Counted from the first letter of the stretch, positions 23,626 to 32,906 are shown. The stretch is 64,000 nt of DNA from Pseudomonas sp. R5-89-07 (GCF_003851685.1 NZ_CP027727.1:186001-250000), one strand, 5' to 3'. Notes: generated by a model not told the origin, from the letters alone. Numbers and translations are program-made.

Positions 23626-24318
23626 GTGAAAAACCTACTCTTCATTCTCCTCACCACCCTCATCCTCGGCGGTTGCGTCAGCCACCCCCTCACCCCCGAA
23701 AACCGCGCGCAGATCAAGACGGTAAAAGTCCTGCCCGTGAAGTGGGAAAAGAACATGGTGTATTTCGGCCGCGAACAAGCCTGGGGCGCGGCCCTGGGTG
23801 CCGGAGTGGGTGCGGGTGTTGGCATGGCCAGCGGCGCGTCCAAGGTGGGGACTGCGGCCTTGAGCGGCGCCGGTTTGGCTGGCGGCATGAAGCTTGGGCA
23901 GCTGGCTGAGATGCCGACTTCGGCGGCGATCCTGACGTTGATCGAAGCGGAAAACATCGATGTGGGTGTGTTGCTCAAGCAGGGCTTTGTCGATGCACTG
24001 GGCAAGACCTCGACGCTCAAGGTGGTCGGCGACGATGAACCTGCCGATGCGCAGATCCAGCTGACCGTGTCCGAGTGGGGCTTTCGCCTGACCCAGGGGT
24101 TCAGCAGCGTGATTTATCCCACCCTCAGCGTGTTAGCGCAGATGAATCGCGGCGATGAAATGATCTGGCGCACCTTTGAAACGGTGACGCCATTCAATGG
24201 CCAGAACGTTTATGGCTACACGCCGCTGACTTATCGCACCGACCCTGAAGCCTTGCGCCGGGCGCTAACCGGGATTACGCAGATATCTGCGCAGTATCTG
24301 GTGAAGGAGCTTAAGTAA
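23626..24318 (+). CDS. Lipoprotein of unknown function
   Basis: A 230-residue predicted lipoprotein with signal MKNLLFILLTTLILGGC (lipobox LGGC). After a charged stretch there is a Gly/Ala-rich hydrophobic segment (GAALGAGVGAGVGMASG, about residues 50-67), then a soluble domain containing VGDDEPADAQIQLTVSEWGF. The layout is like that of small outer-membrane lipoproteins that assemble envelope structures, but no family is certain. It is probably co-expressed with the DUF2846-like gene upstream. Confidence 0.6.
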   Translation: MKNLLFILLTTLILGGCVSHPLTPENRAQIKTVKVLPVKWEKNMVYFGREQAWGAALGAGVGAGVGMASGASKVGTAALSGAGLAGGMKLGQLAEMPTSAAILTLIEAENIDVGVLLKQGFVDALGKTSTLKVVGDDEPADAQIQLTVSEWGFRLTQGFSSVIYPTLSVLAQMNRGDEMIWRTFETVTPFNGQNVYGYTPLTYRTDPEALRRALTGITQISAQYLVKELK

Positions 24319-24728
24319 GCCTGGCGGTGATGTGGCGCTGTTGGTGGTGCAACGCCCAGGCAGCGTGTTCTGGTTGGTCGCGTTATCGTTGACGATTTTC
24401 GCGAGCAAGCTCGCTCCTACAGGGTTGGCGGTGTCAGGGCGTGCAGCTTTGGCTTTGAACATTTTGTGTATCCCAGTGTCTTTACCCCGCCCACCCGCAA
24501 TCGGTCGGGCTGCATGGACTGCAGCGTTTTCAAATGACATTAAGGATTGATGTGAACCTATTCCCCTTACGGCCCCTATTTGCCATCGCCCACGGTGCGC
24601 GTGCCTGCGCCTGGGATTCGGAAGGGCGGCCGCCAGGGGAGTCATTCGGATCGAGTGATACTTTCGTTCAGCACACCTACTCCGCCGGGCCTCTTGGCGG
24701 TTTTGACCTGTAGTTCATGGAGTTTGAA
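24319..24728. other. Intergenic region before the autotransporter gene
   Basis: No convincing gene in 410 bases. It contains one half of the repeat ending GCGAGCAAGCTCGCTCCTAC (24380-24422), a half-unit identical to the right arm of the pair at 52126-52227, which points to a decayed inverted pair. The promoter of the autotransporter gene is probably in the last 200 bases; I see no clear boxes. Confidence 0.45.
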
Positions 24729-27317
24729 ATGAAGCGCAAGCAGTTCCAGAAAAGTCTGTTGGCAATCATGGTCGGCGCAATCAGCACCCAGGTGCTGGCC
24801 GTGGAGTTCGACCTGGGTCAGGGCAAGAATATTTGGGCCAGTGAGACGTTCAACGAGCCCGTGACCATTACCGGCAAGTTTTCCGAGGTGGTCAATTCCG
24901 GCACCACTGACCCTGCCGGACTCGGATTCGTAAACACCCACATTCAAGGCTCGCTGATCAACCGCGCAGACATTACGCTGGACTCACAGGGAAACACCAT
25001 TCGCGCCATCGCCATCGACCCGATGTTCTGGTCTGGTCCTTCCGGTCTGAACCCCGGCACAATCACTGGGGATGTGGTTCAGGCGGGCAATATCCTGATG
25101 ACCCATGGCGCCTATGAAGGGCTTGAAATCGGCGCTACCACCATTGGCGGCAGCGTTATCAACTCCGGCACCATCCGTTCCACGCCGCCGGTGAGCGCCG
25201 AGCCCTTTCCCTTCTACCTAGGCGGTGGCGAGGGTATTTACCTGCACGGCACCACGGTTGCCGGTGACGTTTCCAACACTGGCGTGATTGATATGGCCGG
25301 CCCGGAAGCGATCGGCCTGGTCCTCGACGTCAACAGCGGCACGCCGACCACCATCGGCGGCAAGCTGCTCAACTCGGGCTCGATTATCGCCACAGGTGAT
25401 GGCGCCTGGGGTATGGAGGTTGAAACCGCTACCAACCCCCTGCGCATCGAAAACAGTGGCCTGATTTCCGCCAACGGCAATGAAGCCAAGGGCCTGACGT
25501 TTTACGCGGGCACCGTCGATTACATCCTCAACACCGGCACCATTGAAGCCAAGGGCGCGTCGGCCAATGCCTTCGACCTGTCCGGCGCCAGCTTTGCGCA
25601 GAACAGTGCCGCCGGTGCGCGCGGTATCGTCAACCGTGGCCTCATCACCGCCGACGGCACCGCGATCCAGGTGAGTGCGGCTGAGCAGTTCTCGCCGTTC
25701 GAAATCAACCAGCAAGCCGGCGAAATCCGCAGTAACGCTGGCACCGCCGTCGACGCCGCCAACCTGGCGACGCTGAACTGGACCGGTGGCAAAATCACCG
25801 GCGACCTGCTCAACCTCAACGCCGTCAACGTCGACGGCCAGGCGGGTTTTACCGGCAGCCGTATCATCGCGCCGGTGTCGGTCAACTCGGGTTCGCTGAA
25901 CCTCTCCGCGCCCGGCACCGCCATCACCGGCAACCTCAATGTGGCCAGCGGCGCAGGTCTTGATATGCACCTGGCCGACAGCGTGGTGCCGACCACGCCG
26001 TACCTCACCGTCAACGGCACCGCCAACCTGGCCCAGGCTTCCAGGCTGACCGTCAGCGCCAACCCTGGCGACTTCGCGGCGCCTAAAGGCGGTACGCAAT
26101 ACACCTTGCTGCAAGCCACCAATGTGCAGAACAACGGCGTGGCGGTGGCGAGTGCGTCGTCGTTGCTGGACGTGCTCAGCTACTCGGCCGATGCGCAAAC
26201 GGTCAAGGCCGTGGTGGCGGTGAAAAGCGATCAGCAAGTGCAGCAGGACCTGGCAGGTGTCGGCACCGGCGCGGCAGCGGCCACGGCGGTCAACAGCTTC
26301 AAGAATGGCGTGCTGAGCAACCTCAGCCAGGACGATCAAGTCTTCCAGACCCTGGCCAACGCAGGCACCGCGCAGCAACTGGCGCAAGTCGGCGACCAAC
26401 TCGCCCCGGACGTCAACCGTGGCGCCCTCGACGTGGCGCTGTCGGGGCAGACCGTGGTCAACGGTGCGATCTTCAATCGCCTCACCGACCAGCGTGAAAG
26501 TCACCAAACCGGTGGCGTGTGGGTACAGGGCCTGAGCAGCAACATGGACCAGGACGGTCGCGGCGGCAATAACGGTTACTCGGCCAACAGCAGCGGCATG
26601 GCGGTAGGCGTGGATGGCCGTGTGAACGACACCACTACCTTGGGTGTGGCGTACAGCTACCTCAATTCGAATATCCATTCGGACCTTGGCAACAAGACCG
26701 ACGTCGAGGGCCACGCGCTGTCGCTGTATGGCAACTGGGCGCTGCAGAACTGGTTCGTGGATGGCAGCCTCAGCTACGGCCACAACGAGAATGACAGCAA
26801 GCGCCACGTCGCGGGCACCACGGCCAAGGGCAGCTACGACAGCAATGTGTTGTCGGCCAGCGTGATCGGCGGCTACAGCTTCAAGCCGTCCCAGGCGGTG
26901 GTGATCGAGCCCCGCGTGGCGGCGCGCTATGCCAACGTGCGCATGGATGGCTACACCGAGAAAGGCTCGTCGGCGGCCTTGAGCACGGGTTCGCAGCGTT
27001 ATGAAGTGGGTGAGTTGGGTGCCGGTGTACGCCTGGCAGGCAACCTGCCGATGGGCGCTGGCGTGCTGCAGCCGGAAGCGACCTTGATGGCCTACCACGA
27101 CCTGATGGGTGACCGCGTGGCGCAAACCTCCAGCTTCGTGGCGGGTGGTTCGGCGTTCACCGTGACGGGTGCTTCGGTCGCGCGTGACAGCTATGAAGCC
27201 AGTGTGGGCGTGAACTACCAGGTTTCGGACTTCACCGTCGGCGCCAGCTACACCCGCCAGGCACGCAGTGGTTTTGACGCCGACGGCGTCATGCTCAAGG
27301 CGCGCTACGCCTTCTAA
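24729..27317 (+). CDS. Autotransporter with C-terminal beta-barrel
   Basis: A type Va secreted protein of 862 residues. The ATG at 24729 is chosen over 24717 because GGAG stands 6 bases upstream. The signal peptide is MKRKQFQKSLLAIMVGAISTQVLA. The passenger (about 25-550) is built of repeated short beta-strand units such as NSGTI and NTGTIEAKG, the usual beta-helix composition, and has no evident protease triad. The autotransporter beta-domain (about 590-862) starts near GGVWVQGLSS and ends VMLKARYAF, with the terminal aromatic signature for outer-membrane insertion. It is likely an adhesin or surface-display protein. Confidence 0.88.
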   Translation: MKRKQFQKSLLAIMVGAISTQVLAVEFDLGQGKNIWASETFNEPVTITGKFSEVVNSGTTDPAGLGFVNTHIQGSLINRADITLDSQGNTIRAIAIDPMFWSGPSGLNPGTITGDVVQAGNILMTHGAYEGLEIGATTIGGSVINSGTIRSTPPVSAEPFPFYLGGGEGIYLHGTTVAGDVSNTGVIDMAGPEAIGLVLDVNSGTPTTIGGKLLNSGSIIATGDGAWGMEVETATNPLRIENSGLISANGNEAKGLTFYAGTVDYILNTGTIEAKGASANAFDLSGASFAQNSAAGARGIVNRGLITADGTAIQVSAAEQFSPFEINQQAGEIRSNAGTAVDAANLATLNWTGGKITGDLLNLNAVNVDGQAGFTGSRIIAPVSVNSGSLNLSAPGTAITGNLNVASGAGLDMHLADSVVPTTPYLTVNGTANLAQASRLTVSANPGDFAAPKGGTQYTLLQATNVQNNGVAVASASSLLDVLSYSADAQTVKAVVAVKSDQQVQQDLAGVGTGAAAATAVNSFKNGVLSNLSQDDQVFQTLANAGTAQQLAQVGDQLAPDVNRGALDVALSGQTVVNGAIFNRLTDQRESHQTGGVWVQGLSSNMDQDGRGGNNGYSANSSGMAVGVDGRVNDTTTLGVAYSYLNSNIHSDLGNKTDVEGHALSLYGNWALQNWFVDGSLSYGHNENDSKRHVAGTTAKGSYDSNVLSASVIGGYSFKPSQAVVIEPRVAARYANVRMDGYTEKGSSAALSTGSQRYEVGELGAGVRLAGNLPMGAGVLQPEATLMAYHDLMGDRVAQTSSFVAGGSAFTVTGASVARDSYEASVGVNYQVSDFTVGASYTRQARSGFDADGVMLKARYAF

Positions 27318-27323
27318 CCCCAA

Positions 27324-27412
27324 TGTGGAAGGGGGCTTGCCCCCGATAGCAATGGCCCAGCCAATCACGCATTGACTGACCCACCGCCATCGGGGGCAAG
27401 CCCCCTCCCACA
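27324..27412. repeat. Paired inverted REP elements
   Basis: Convergent GGGGGCTTGCCCCC units just after the autotransporter stop. They are almost identical to the pair at 27493-27581, including the spacer CAATGGCCCAGCCAATCA, so one is a tandem copy of the other. Confidence 0.9.
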
Positions 27413-27492
27413 TTTGGTTTTGCGTGAATCCGTCAGCACAACTTGCGCTGTACGGCCTCAACCCGCGTAGTTGGGACCTGCCGCTAATCTAC

Positions 27493-27581
27493 TGTGGGAG
27501 GGGGCTTGCCCCCGATAGCAATGGCCCAGCCAATCATGCATTGACTGACTCGCCGCCATCGGGAGCAAGCCCCCTCCCACA
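27493..27581. repeat. Paired inverted REP elements, tandem copy
   Basis: Second member of a tandem duplication with a period of 169 bases. The duplicated unit also includes the last codons of the adjacent lipoprotein gene, seen as a decayed copy at 27427-27463. Confidence 0.88.
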
Positions 27582-27601
27582 TTTGGATTTGTGTAGATCC
27601 G

Positions 27602-28189
27602 TCAGAACAACTTGCGCTGCACAGCTTCATCCAGCGTGCTGCGCGTCAGCGCCTCTACCACTTCCCGGGTGTCTGCCTGGAACGGGATGCCCACGATCAG
27701 CACCAGGTGCATCCAGGTGCGTACCGACTCGCTCTTCTTGACCCGGCCCAATTCCTTGCCGTCTTTGTCCTTGAACACGGTTTCCAGGGTGAAGGTGTTC
27801 TTGGCCGTGGACGGGATGATGAAGAAAGTTGCGCCGGTGATAATCGCCGAGGCCATGCTGAACTGTTCGTTGTTGTACAGGGTGGCGTCGGCGTAGATGT
27901 CCGAGTCAACCTTGTCAGTGCTCACCCGTGCAAAGCGGTTGGACTGGCGGAACCCATCCGCCACGGCTTTTTCCCACAGGGCGGCGGGTGCGCCGGCAGC
28001 GGCGTTGGCGGGGCCGCCGTTGACCTGGTTCAGCCCGGTGGTGCGCACGTACGCCGTAGGTTTCTGCGCGGGCGCGTTGGCGGTCGGTGGCCAGGTCTGT
28101 ACCGGTGGAAGTTCGTGTTGCGAGTAGGACACGCAGCCTGTCAGCAAGACGGCCGCGAGTACCAGGCTGTGCTTGATCAATCCTTTCAT
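27602..28189 (-). CDS. Predicted lipoprotein of unknown function
   Basis: A 195-residue lipoprotein with signal MKGLIKHSLVLAAVLLTGC (lipobox LTGC). After a Pro-rich linker it has a soluble domain with DIYADATLYNNEQFSMASAI followed by a hydrophobic ITGATFFIIPSTA, then LVLIVGIPFQADTREVV, which may contact or cross a membrane. It is similar in layout to the next gene (28207-28818), 17 bases away in the same direction, and the two probably form one operon transcribed away from the CsgG operon. I cannot assign a function. Confidence 0.65.
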   Translation of the reverse strand: MKGLIKHSLVLAAVLLTGCVSYSQHELPPVQTWPPTANAPAQKPTAYVRTTGLNQVNGGPANAAAGAPAALWEKAVADGFRQSNRFARVSTDKVDSDIYADATLYNNEQFSMASAIITGATFFIIPSTAKNTFTLETVFKDKDGKELGRVKKSESVRTWMHLVLIVGIPFQADTREVVEALTRSTLDEAVQRKLF

Positions 28190-28206
28190 GTGGGGCTTCC
28201 TTGAGC

Positions 28207-28818
28207 TTACGGTTTGGCCAGTTTGGCGGTGGCGGTGTCGAGCAGTTGCGCGACCAGTTCATTCAGTTGCTTGGCGCCCATGGTCGGGGCCCAATATTCG
28301 CGACCGTAAAGGCCCACGTTGCGCTCAAACTTGACCTCTTGTTTGCTGCTGGCCAGTTCCTTGCCGTCGCGGTCGACGATCACCAGGTCGCCGGCCAGGT
28401 CGAAGGTGTCGACGTAGATCGGGCCGTTGACCCAGATCCAGATCGTCAACGTCAGCAATGCGCCGGGCACATAACCGGGGTGCACGCCGCGGTGACCCTT
28501 GAGAGAGGTCATGTTGAACTTGAGCGAAACATCCTGCTCACCCAGGCGCACCGGGTACTCGGTGACCTGCTTGAAGTAACCGGCGGTGCGCACGTACTGG
28601 TTGAGTTGCAGCGTCAACGAACGGCTGATCGCGGTTTTGTTGGCGTCGTTGATGTCAGCGGCATTCACCGTCACATCAGCGATTTGCGCGCTGCGCGGGC
28701 TGCTGACAGAAGCTTGGTGTAACGGGGCGCCGATAGGGCCGGTGACGGTGTAGGACACACAGCCAGTCATCGACAGTGCGGCAACGAGGGCGGCTGCCCG
28801 CAAGAGGATTTTCAACAC
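28207..28818 (-). CDS. Predicted lipoprotein of unknown function
   Basis: A 203-residue lipoprotein with signal MLKILLRAAALVAALSMTGC (lipobox MTGC). The mature domain shows SLTLQLNQYVRTAGYF, a hydrophobic LLTLTIWIWVNGPIYVDTFD and a helical C-terminus (NELVAQLLDTATAKL). It is the first gene of a two-gene operon with 27602-28189. It faces the CsgG-type operon across a 270-base divergent intergenic region, so both units may be co-regulated. The family is not recognised. Confidence 0.65.
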   Translation of the reverse strand: MLKILLRAAALVAALSMTGCVSYTVTGPIGAPLHQASVSSPRSAQIADVTVNAADINDANKTAISRSLTLQLNQYVRTAGYFKQVTEYPVRLGEQDVSLKFNMTSLKGHRGVHPGYVPGALLTLTIWIWVNGPIYVDTFDLAGDLVIVDRDGKELASSKQEVKFERNVGLYGREYWAPTMGAKQLNELVAQLLDTATAKLAKP

Positions 28819-29088
28819 GCAATATCCCTATTAATGAATGAACCAGGTCAGGGTCTCGGCACATCGGCTCAGAACTTTAGCCAGATGCGGTTTTGCCCCC
28901 TCAGCAAATCCCACTCATCACTTAAATCTGCGTTTATTCAAAACACCTTGAGAACCGCTCTCAACCCCGTAAAATGCCGCAGCCGTTGCGGCACGACAGA
29001 TTCAGGGATGAATGCAGACGCACGTGTTTCCCTCCTTGAAATTGCCGCAGCCCTGCGCTCTGCCGATTTCTCACTTTAGGAGCAACAC

Positions 29089-29769
29089 GTGAAGACACCC
29101 TTCAAAATCCTGCTGTCGGGCCTCACCGCCGCAGCGCTGTTGACCGTGGCCGGTTGCGCCACCGAGAGCAACCGCGCCATGCCGGTGGAGCAGGTCGCCA
29201 GCGCCAGCGTGGCCTATTCCGGCGTGCGCGTGCCGATCGCCGTGGGCAAGTTCGACAACCGCTCCAGCTACATGCGCGGCATCTTTTCCGACGGCGTCGA
29301 CCGCCTTGGTGGCCAGGCCAAGACCATCCTCATCACCCACTTGCAGCAGACCAACCGCTTCAGCGTGCTGGACCGCGACAACATGGGCGAAATCTCCCAG
29401 GAAGCCAAGATCAAAGGCACTGCACAGAAGCTCAAGGGCGCTGACTACGTGGTGACTGGCGATGTGACCGAGTTCGGCCGCAAGGAAACCGGCGACCGCC
29501 AGCTGTTCGGCATCCTCGGCCGTGGCAAGACCCAAGTGGCCTACGCCAAAGTCGCATTGAATATCGTCAACATCAGCACCTCCGAAGTGGTGTATTCCAC
29601 CCAGGGTGCCGGTGAGTACGCGCTGTCCAATCGTGAAGTGATTGGCTTCGGCGGCACCGCCAGCTACGACTCTACCCTCAATGGCAAGGTCCTGGACCTG
29701 GCCATGCGCGAAGCGATCAACCGGTTGGTGGACGGCATCAACGCCGGCGCCTGGAACCCGCGTAACTGA
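29089..29769 (+). CDS. CsgG/HfaB-family outer-membrane lipoprotein
   Basis: A 226-residue lipoprotein with signal ending VAGC. The CsgG family pattern is clear: VPIAVGKFDNRSSYMRG, LITHLQQTNRFSVLDRDN, GADYVVTGDVTEFG and VALNIVNISTSEVVYSTQGAGEY. CsgG itself forms a secretion pore for curli subunits; members of this shorter, operonic type have unproven roles. Two genes follow closely (DUF4810-like, then DUF799-like), an arrangement conserved in many proteobacteria and Neisseria. The ATG follows AGGAGCAACACGTG; a GTG start is also conceivable. Confidence 0.88.
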   Translation: MKTPFKILLSGLTAAALLTVAGCATESNRAMPVEQVASASVAYSGVRVPIAVGKFDNRSSYMRGIFSDGVDRLGGQAKTILITHLQQTNRFSVLDRDNMGEISQEAKIKGTAQKLKGADYVVTGDVTEFGRKETGDRQLFGILGRGKTQVAYAKVALNIVNISTSEVVYSTQGAGEYALSNREVIGFGGTASYDSTLNGKVLDLAMREAINRLVDGINAGAWNPRN

Positions 29770-29798
29770 TCAGCCACACCACAAGGAGCAGTACACGG

Positions 29799-30161
29799 AT
29801 GAGCAAGGCAGTGAAATTGGCACTGACGCTGGCAGCAATCGCGGCGGTAACCGGGTGCCAGACGGCGCCCCAACCCCTGTATCAATGGGAAAGCTACCAG
29901 CCGCAGGTTTACGAATACTTCAAGGGTGAGCCCAAGGAAGCGCAGGTGGAAGCACTGGAACGCGATCTGCAGAAGATCAACGCCAGTGGCCGCAAGGCGC
30001 CGCCGGGTTACCACGCGCACCTGGGCATGCTGTACATGAACATGGGCAAGGATGACCAGATGGTGCAGGAGTTTCGCACCGAGAAGGCGCTGTTCCCTGA
30101 GTCGGCGGCCTACATGGACTTTCTGCTGAAAAACGCCAAGACCGGAGTCGCCACCAAATGA
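29799..30161 (+). CDS. DUF4810-family lipoprotein
   Basis: A 120-residue lipoprotein with signal ending AAVTGC. The mature part has LYQWESYQPQVYEYF, then two helical segments resembling TPR-like repeats (GYHAHLGMLYMNMGKDDQMV), consistent with DUF4810. It lies 29 bases after the CsgG-like gene, and its stop overlaps the next start by four bases (ATGA), so the three are translated together. It is probably a partner lipoprotein in an envelope complex with its neighbours. Confidence 0.85.
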   Translation: MSKAVKLALTLAAIAAVTGCQTAPQPLYQWESYQPQVYEYFKGEPKEAQVEALERDLQKINASGRKAPPGYHAHLGMLYMNMGKDDQMVQEFRTEKALFPESAAYMDFLLKNAKTGVATK

Positions 30162-30808
30162 GCCTGTTAAAACTCACCGGCGCCTTGCTGGCCCTGGCTT
30201 TGCTCGGCGGCTGCGCGGCGCCCAAGACGTTCGATTATTCGGCGTACAAACAGGCGCGGCCCAAGTCGATCCTGGTGCTTCCGCCGATCAACGAATCGCC
30301 GGAAGTGCAGGCGTCCTACAGCCTGGTTTCGCAAGTGACCTACCCGTTGGCCGAAGCCGGCTACTACGTGCTGCCTATCGCCCTGGTGGACGAAACTTTC
30401 CGCCAGAACGGCCTGACCACCGCCAACGATATCCAGGGCGTACTGCCGGCCAAGCTGCATGACATCTTCGGTGCCGACGCCGCGCTGTACATCACCGTCA
30501 GCGAGTACGGCACCAAGTACATGCTGATCTCCAGCGACACCTCGGTCACCGCCTCGGCCAAACTGGTGGACCTGCGCACCGGCACCACCCTGTGGACCGG
30601 CACGGCGCGTGCGTCGAGCGAGGAGGGCAACAACAACAGTGGCGGCCTGGTAGGGATGCTGATCACGGCGGCGGTCAAGCAAGTGATCAACAGCTCCACC
30701 GACGCGGCGCACCCGATTGCCGGTATCACCAGCGCACGGTTGCTCTCGGCCGGACAGCGCACCGGGATCCTGTACGGCCCGCGCAATCCGAAATACGGCA
30801 CGGACTGA
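30158..30808 (+). CDS. DUF799/GNA1162-family lipoprotein
   Basis: A 216-residue lipoprotein with signal MSLLKLTGALLALALLGGC (lipobox LGGC). Family features are PKSILVLPPINESPEV, ADAALYITVSEYG and LVDLRTGTTLWTGTA, matching DUF799, whose Neisseria member is the surface antigen GNA1162. It is the third gene of the CsgG/DUF4810/DUF799 operon, with a 4-base overlap. The domain resembles the ABC-transport auxiliary lipoprotein fold, suggesting an envelope assembly or transport role, which is inference. Confidence 0.87.
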   Translation: MSLLKLTGALLALALLGGCAAPKTFDYSAYKQARPKSILVLPPINESPEVQASYSLVSQVTYPLAEAGYYVLPIALVDETFRQNGLTTANDIQGVLPAKLHDIFGADAALYITVSEYGTKYMLISSDTSVTASAKLVDLRTGTTLWTGTARASSEEGNNNSGGLVGMLITAAVKQVINSSTDAAHPIAGITSARLLSAGQRTGILYGPRNPKYGTD

Positions 30809-30840
30809 AGTAACCTTTTCTTCAGGCAATGAAGATCAAA

Positions 30841-30930
30841 TGTGGGAGGGGGCTTGCCCCCGATAGCTTAGTGTCAGCCACTGCATCTGGTAGCTGACCC
30901 CCCGCCATCGGGAGCAACCCCCCTCCCACA
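30841..30930. repeat. Paired inverted REP elements
   Basis: Convergent TGTGGGAGGGGGCTTGCCCC / GGAGCAACCCCCCTCCCACA units between the DUF799 and VWA genes. The right unit has drifted (GAGCAACC for GGGCAAGC). Confidence 0.88.
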
Positions 30931-31028
30931 CTGATTCTGCTGTCATCTAAATCGCACCCGTTAACCCGAACCCCCCACCCCCCGCGTCTGACCTTGTGAA
31001 CGGACTATTCACTCACGAGGCTCAACCC

Positions 31029-32651
31029 ATGTCCCATTCTCCAGTTCTCCTGCGCTCGGCTACCCAAGGCGTTGCCGTTACCTTGCTGATGGCGCTGGCC
31101 GGGTGTGGCGTGTCGTCCTCCCCTGAGCTGGCCCAACCGGCTACCCCGGTGGCCGAACTGCAAAGCGCGCCGGCCCAGGGCGCCGTGGCAAAGCGCATGG
31201 CGATGCCGGCACCCATGAGGATGCAAGAAATGGCGGTGATGGCTGACCGCAGCGAACCCCACGAGCAATACGCCAACCTGCCCGACAACCCGGTGCATCG
31301 CGTCACCGAAACCCCGGTCTCCACCTTCAGCGTGGATGTCGACACCGGCAGCTACGCCAACGTAAGACGCTTCCTCAACCAAGGTCGCCTGCCGCCCGAA
31401 GGCGCTGTGCGACTGGAGGAAATGGTCAACTACTTCCCCTATGACTACGCGCTGCCAACCGATGGCTCACCGTTTGGCGTCACCACCGAAGTCGCCGCCA
31501 CGCCGTGGAACCCCCGTTCAAAACTGTTGCGCATCGGCATCAAAGCTTCTGACCGCGCTGTGGCGCAACTGCCGCCGGCCAACCTGGTATTCCTGGTGGA
31601 TGTGTCCGGCTCCATGGACCGTCGCGAAGGCTTGCCGCTGGCAAAAAGCACCCTGAAATTGCTGGTGGACCAACTGCGCGATCAGGATCGCGTATCACTG
31701 GTGGTCTACGCCGGTGAATCCCGCGTGGTGCTCAAGCCCACGTCCGGGCGCGACAAAACCAGCATCCGCAACGCCATTGACCAACTCACCGCCGGCGGCG
31801 CTACCGCTGGCGCGTCCGGTATCGAACTGGCCTACCAGATGGCCCGCGAAGGGTTCATCGACAACGGCATCAATCGCATCCTGCTGGCCACCGACGGTGA
31901 CTTCAACGTGGGCATCAGCGACTTCGACAGCCTCAAGCAAATGGCTGTGGAGCAGCGTAAAAGCGGGGTTTCGCTGACCACCCTCGGCTTCGGTGTGGAC
32001 AACTACAACGAACACCTGATGGAGCAACTGGCCGACGCCGGCGACGGCAACTATGCCTACATCGACAACCTGCGCGAAGCCCGCAAGGTGTTGGTAGACC
32101 AACTCAGCTCGACGCTGGCGGTGGTGGCGCGCGACGTGAAATTGCAGGTGGAATTCAACCCCGCGCAGGTCAGTGAGTACCGTCTGCTGGGCTATGAAAA
32201 CCGCGCCTTGAAGCGTGAGGATTTTAATAACGACAAGGTCGATGCCGGCGAAATCGGCGCCGGGCATACGGTGACGGCGCTGTACGAAATTGTTCCAAAG
32301 GGCGAGAAGGGCTGGTTGGAGCCTTTGCGCTACGCCAGCGCGCCTGCGGCTGAGGGTAAATCCACTGAACTGGCAATGGTGCGCGTTCGCTACAAGCCTG
32401 CTGCGGGCGGTGACAGCCGCTTGATCGAGCGAGCCGTCGAGCCCACCACCGCCAAGCCCAGCGACGACCTGCGCTTCAGCGCCGCCGTGGCCGCGTTCGC
32501 CCAACAACTCAAGGGCGATGGCCGCTACACTGGCAGCATGAATTTGCAGGACACCGCGGCACTGGCGCGCTCAGCCCGCGGCGACGACCCGTTCGGCCTG
32601 CGCAACGAGTTCGTGCAACTGGTCGAACTGGCCCAAAGCCTCAAACCCTGA
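31029..32651 (+). CDS. YfbK-like von Willebrand factor A lipoprotein
   Basis: A 540-residue predicted lipoprotein (LLMALAGC lipobox near residue 20). The ATG at 31029 follows GAGG at 8 bases and gives a proper signal, unlike the upstream GTG. An Ala/Pro-rich linker is followed by the YfbK N-terminal domain (STFSVDVDTGSYANVRRFL, LPPEGAVRLEEMVNYFPYDY) and a VWA domain with a complete MIDAS motif (VDVSGSM, then T and D in LLATDGDFNVG). The DUF3520-like C-terminus contains HTVTALYEIVP. It is transcribed toward an ECF sigma factor gene 255 bases on, an association common for this family; a stress-linked envelope role is inferred. Confidence 0.9.
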   Translation: MSHSPVLLRSATQGVAVTLLMALAGCGVSSSPELAQPATPVAELQSAPAQGAVAKRMAMPAPMRMQEMAVMADRSEPHEQYANLPDNPVHRVTETPVSTFSVDVDTGSYANVRRFLNQGRLPPEGAVRLEEMVNYFPYDYALPTDGSPFGVTTEVAATPWNPRSKLLRIGIKASDRAVAQLPPANLVFLVDVSGSMDRREGLPLAKSTLKLLVDQLRDQDRVSLVVYAGESRVVLKPTSGRDKTSIRNAIDQLTAGGATAGASGIELAYQMAREGFIDNGINRILLATDGDFNVGISDFDSLKQMAVEQRKSGVSLTTLGFGVDNYNEHLMEQLADAGDGNYAYIDNLREARKVLVDQLSSTLAVVARDVKLQVEFNPAQVSEYRLLGYENRALKREDFNNDKVDAGEIGAGHTVTALYEIVPKGEKGWLEPLRYASAPAAEGKSTELAMVRVRYKPAAGGDSRLIERAVEPTTAKPSDDLRFSAAVAAFAQQLKGDGRYTGSMNLQDTAALARSARGDDPFGLRNEFVQLVELAQSLKP

Positions 32652-32673
32652 CCTCGAACGCAACATTGTCCAA

Positions 32674-32864
32674 TGTGGGAGGGCAAGCCCTAATGCCAGT
32701 CAGTTAAGCGAACGGGGCTCACTGTAGGAGCGAGCTTGCTCGCGAAAAACGTCCAGGCGACGCGTTCATTCTGGATAAACGCGGTGGCTTTGAGTTCTTC
32801 GCGAGCAAGCTCGCTCCTACAAAAAGCCTTAACTGACTGGCATTAGGGCAAGCCCCCTCCCACA
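32674..32864. repeat. Nested inverted repeats of two different REP families
   Basis: The outer arms (32674-32708 and 32828-32864) share a perfect 22-base complement running from GCCCTAATGCC to CAGTTAAG. Inside lies a complete pair of the other family, CTGTAGGAGCGAGCTTGCTC (from 32722) and its inverse (to 32821). One element appears to have inserted between the arms of the other. Confidence 0.85.
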
Positions 32865-32906
32865 GTTAATCCTGCTTCGGCTGACAGAAAGGAGTCACCC
32901 CACAGT

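Noticed and set aside
25218..27461. 747-codon antisense frame over the autotransporter
   Set aside because: Shadow of the plus-strand gene, which has a signal peptide and a complete beta-barrel.
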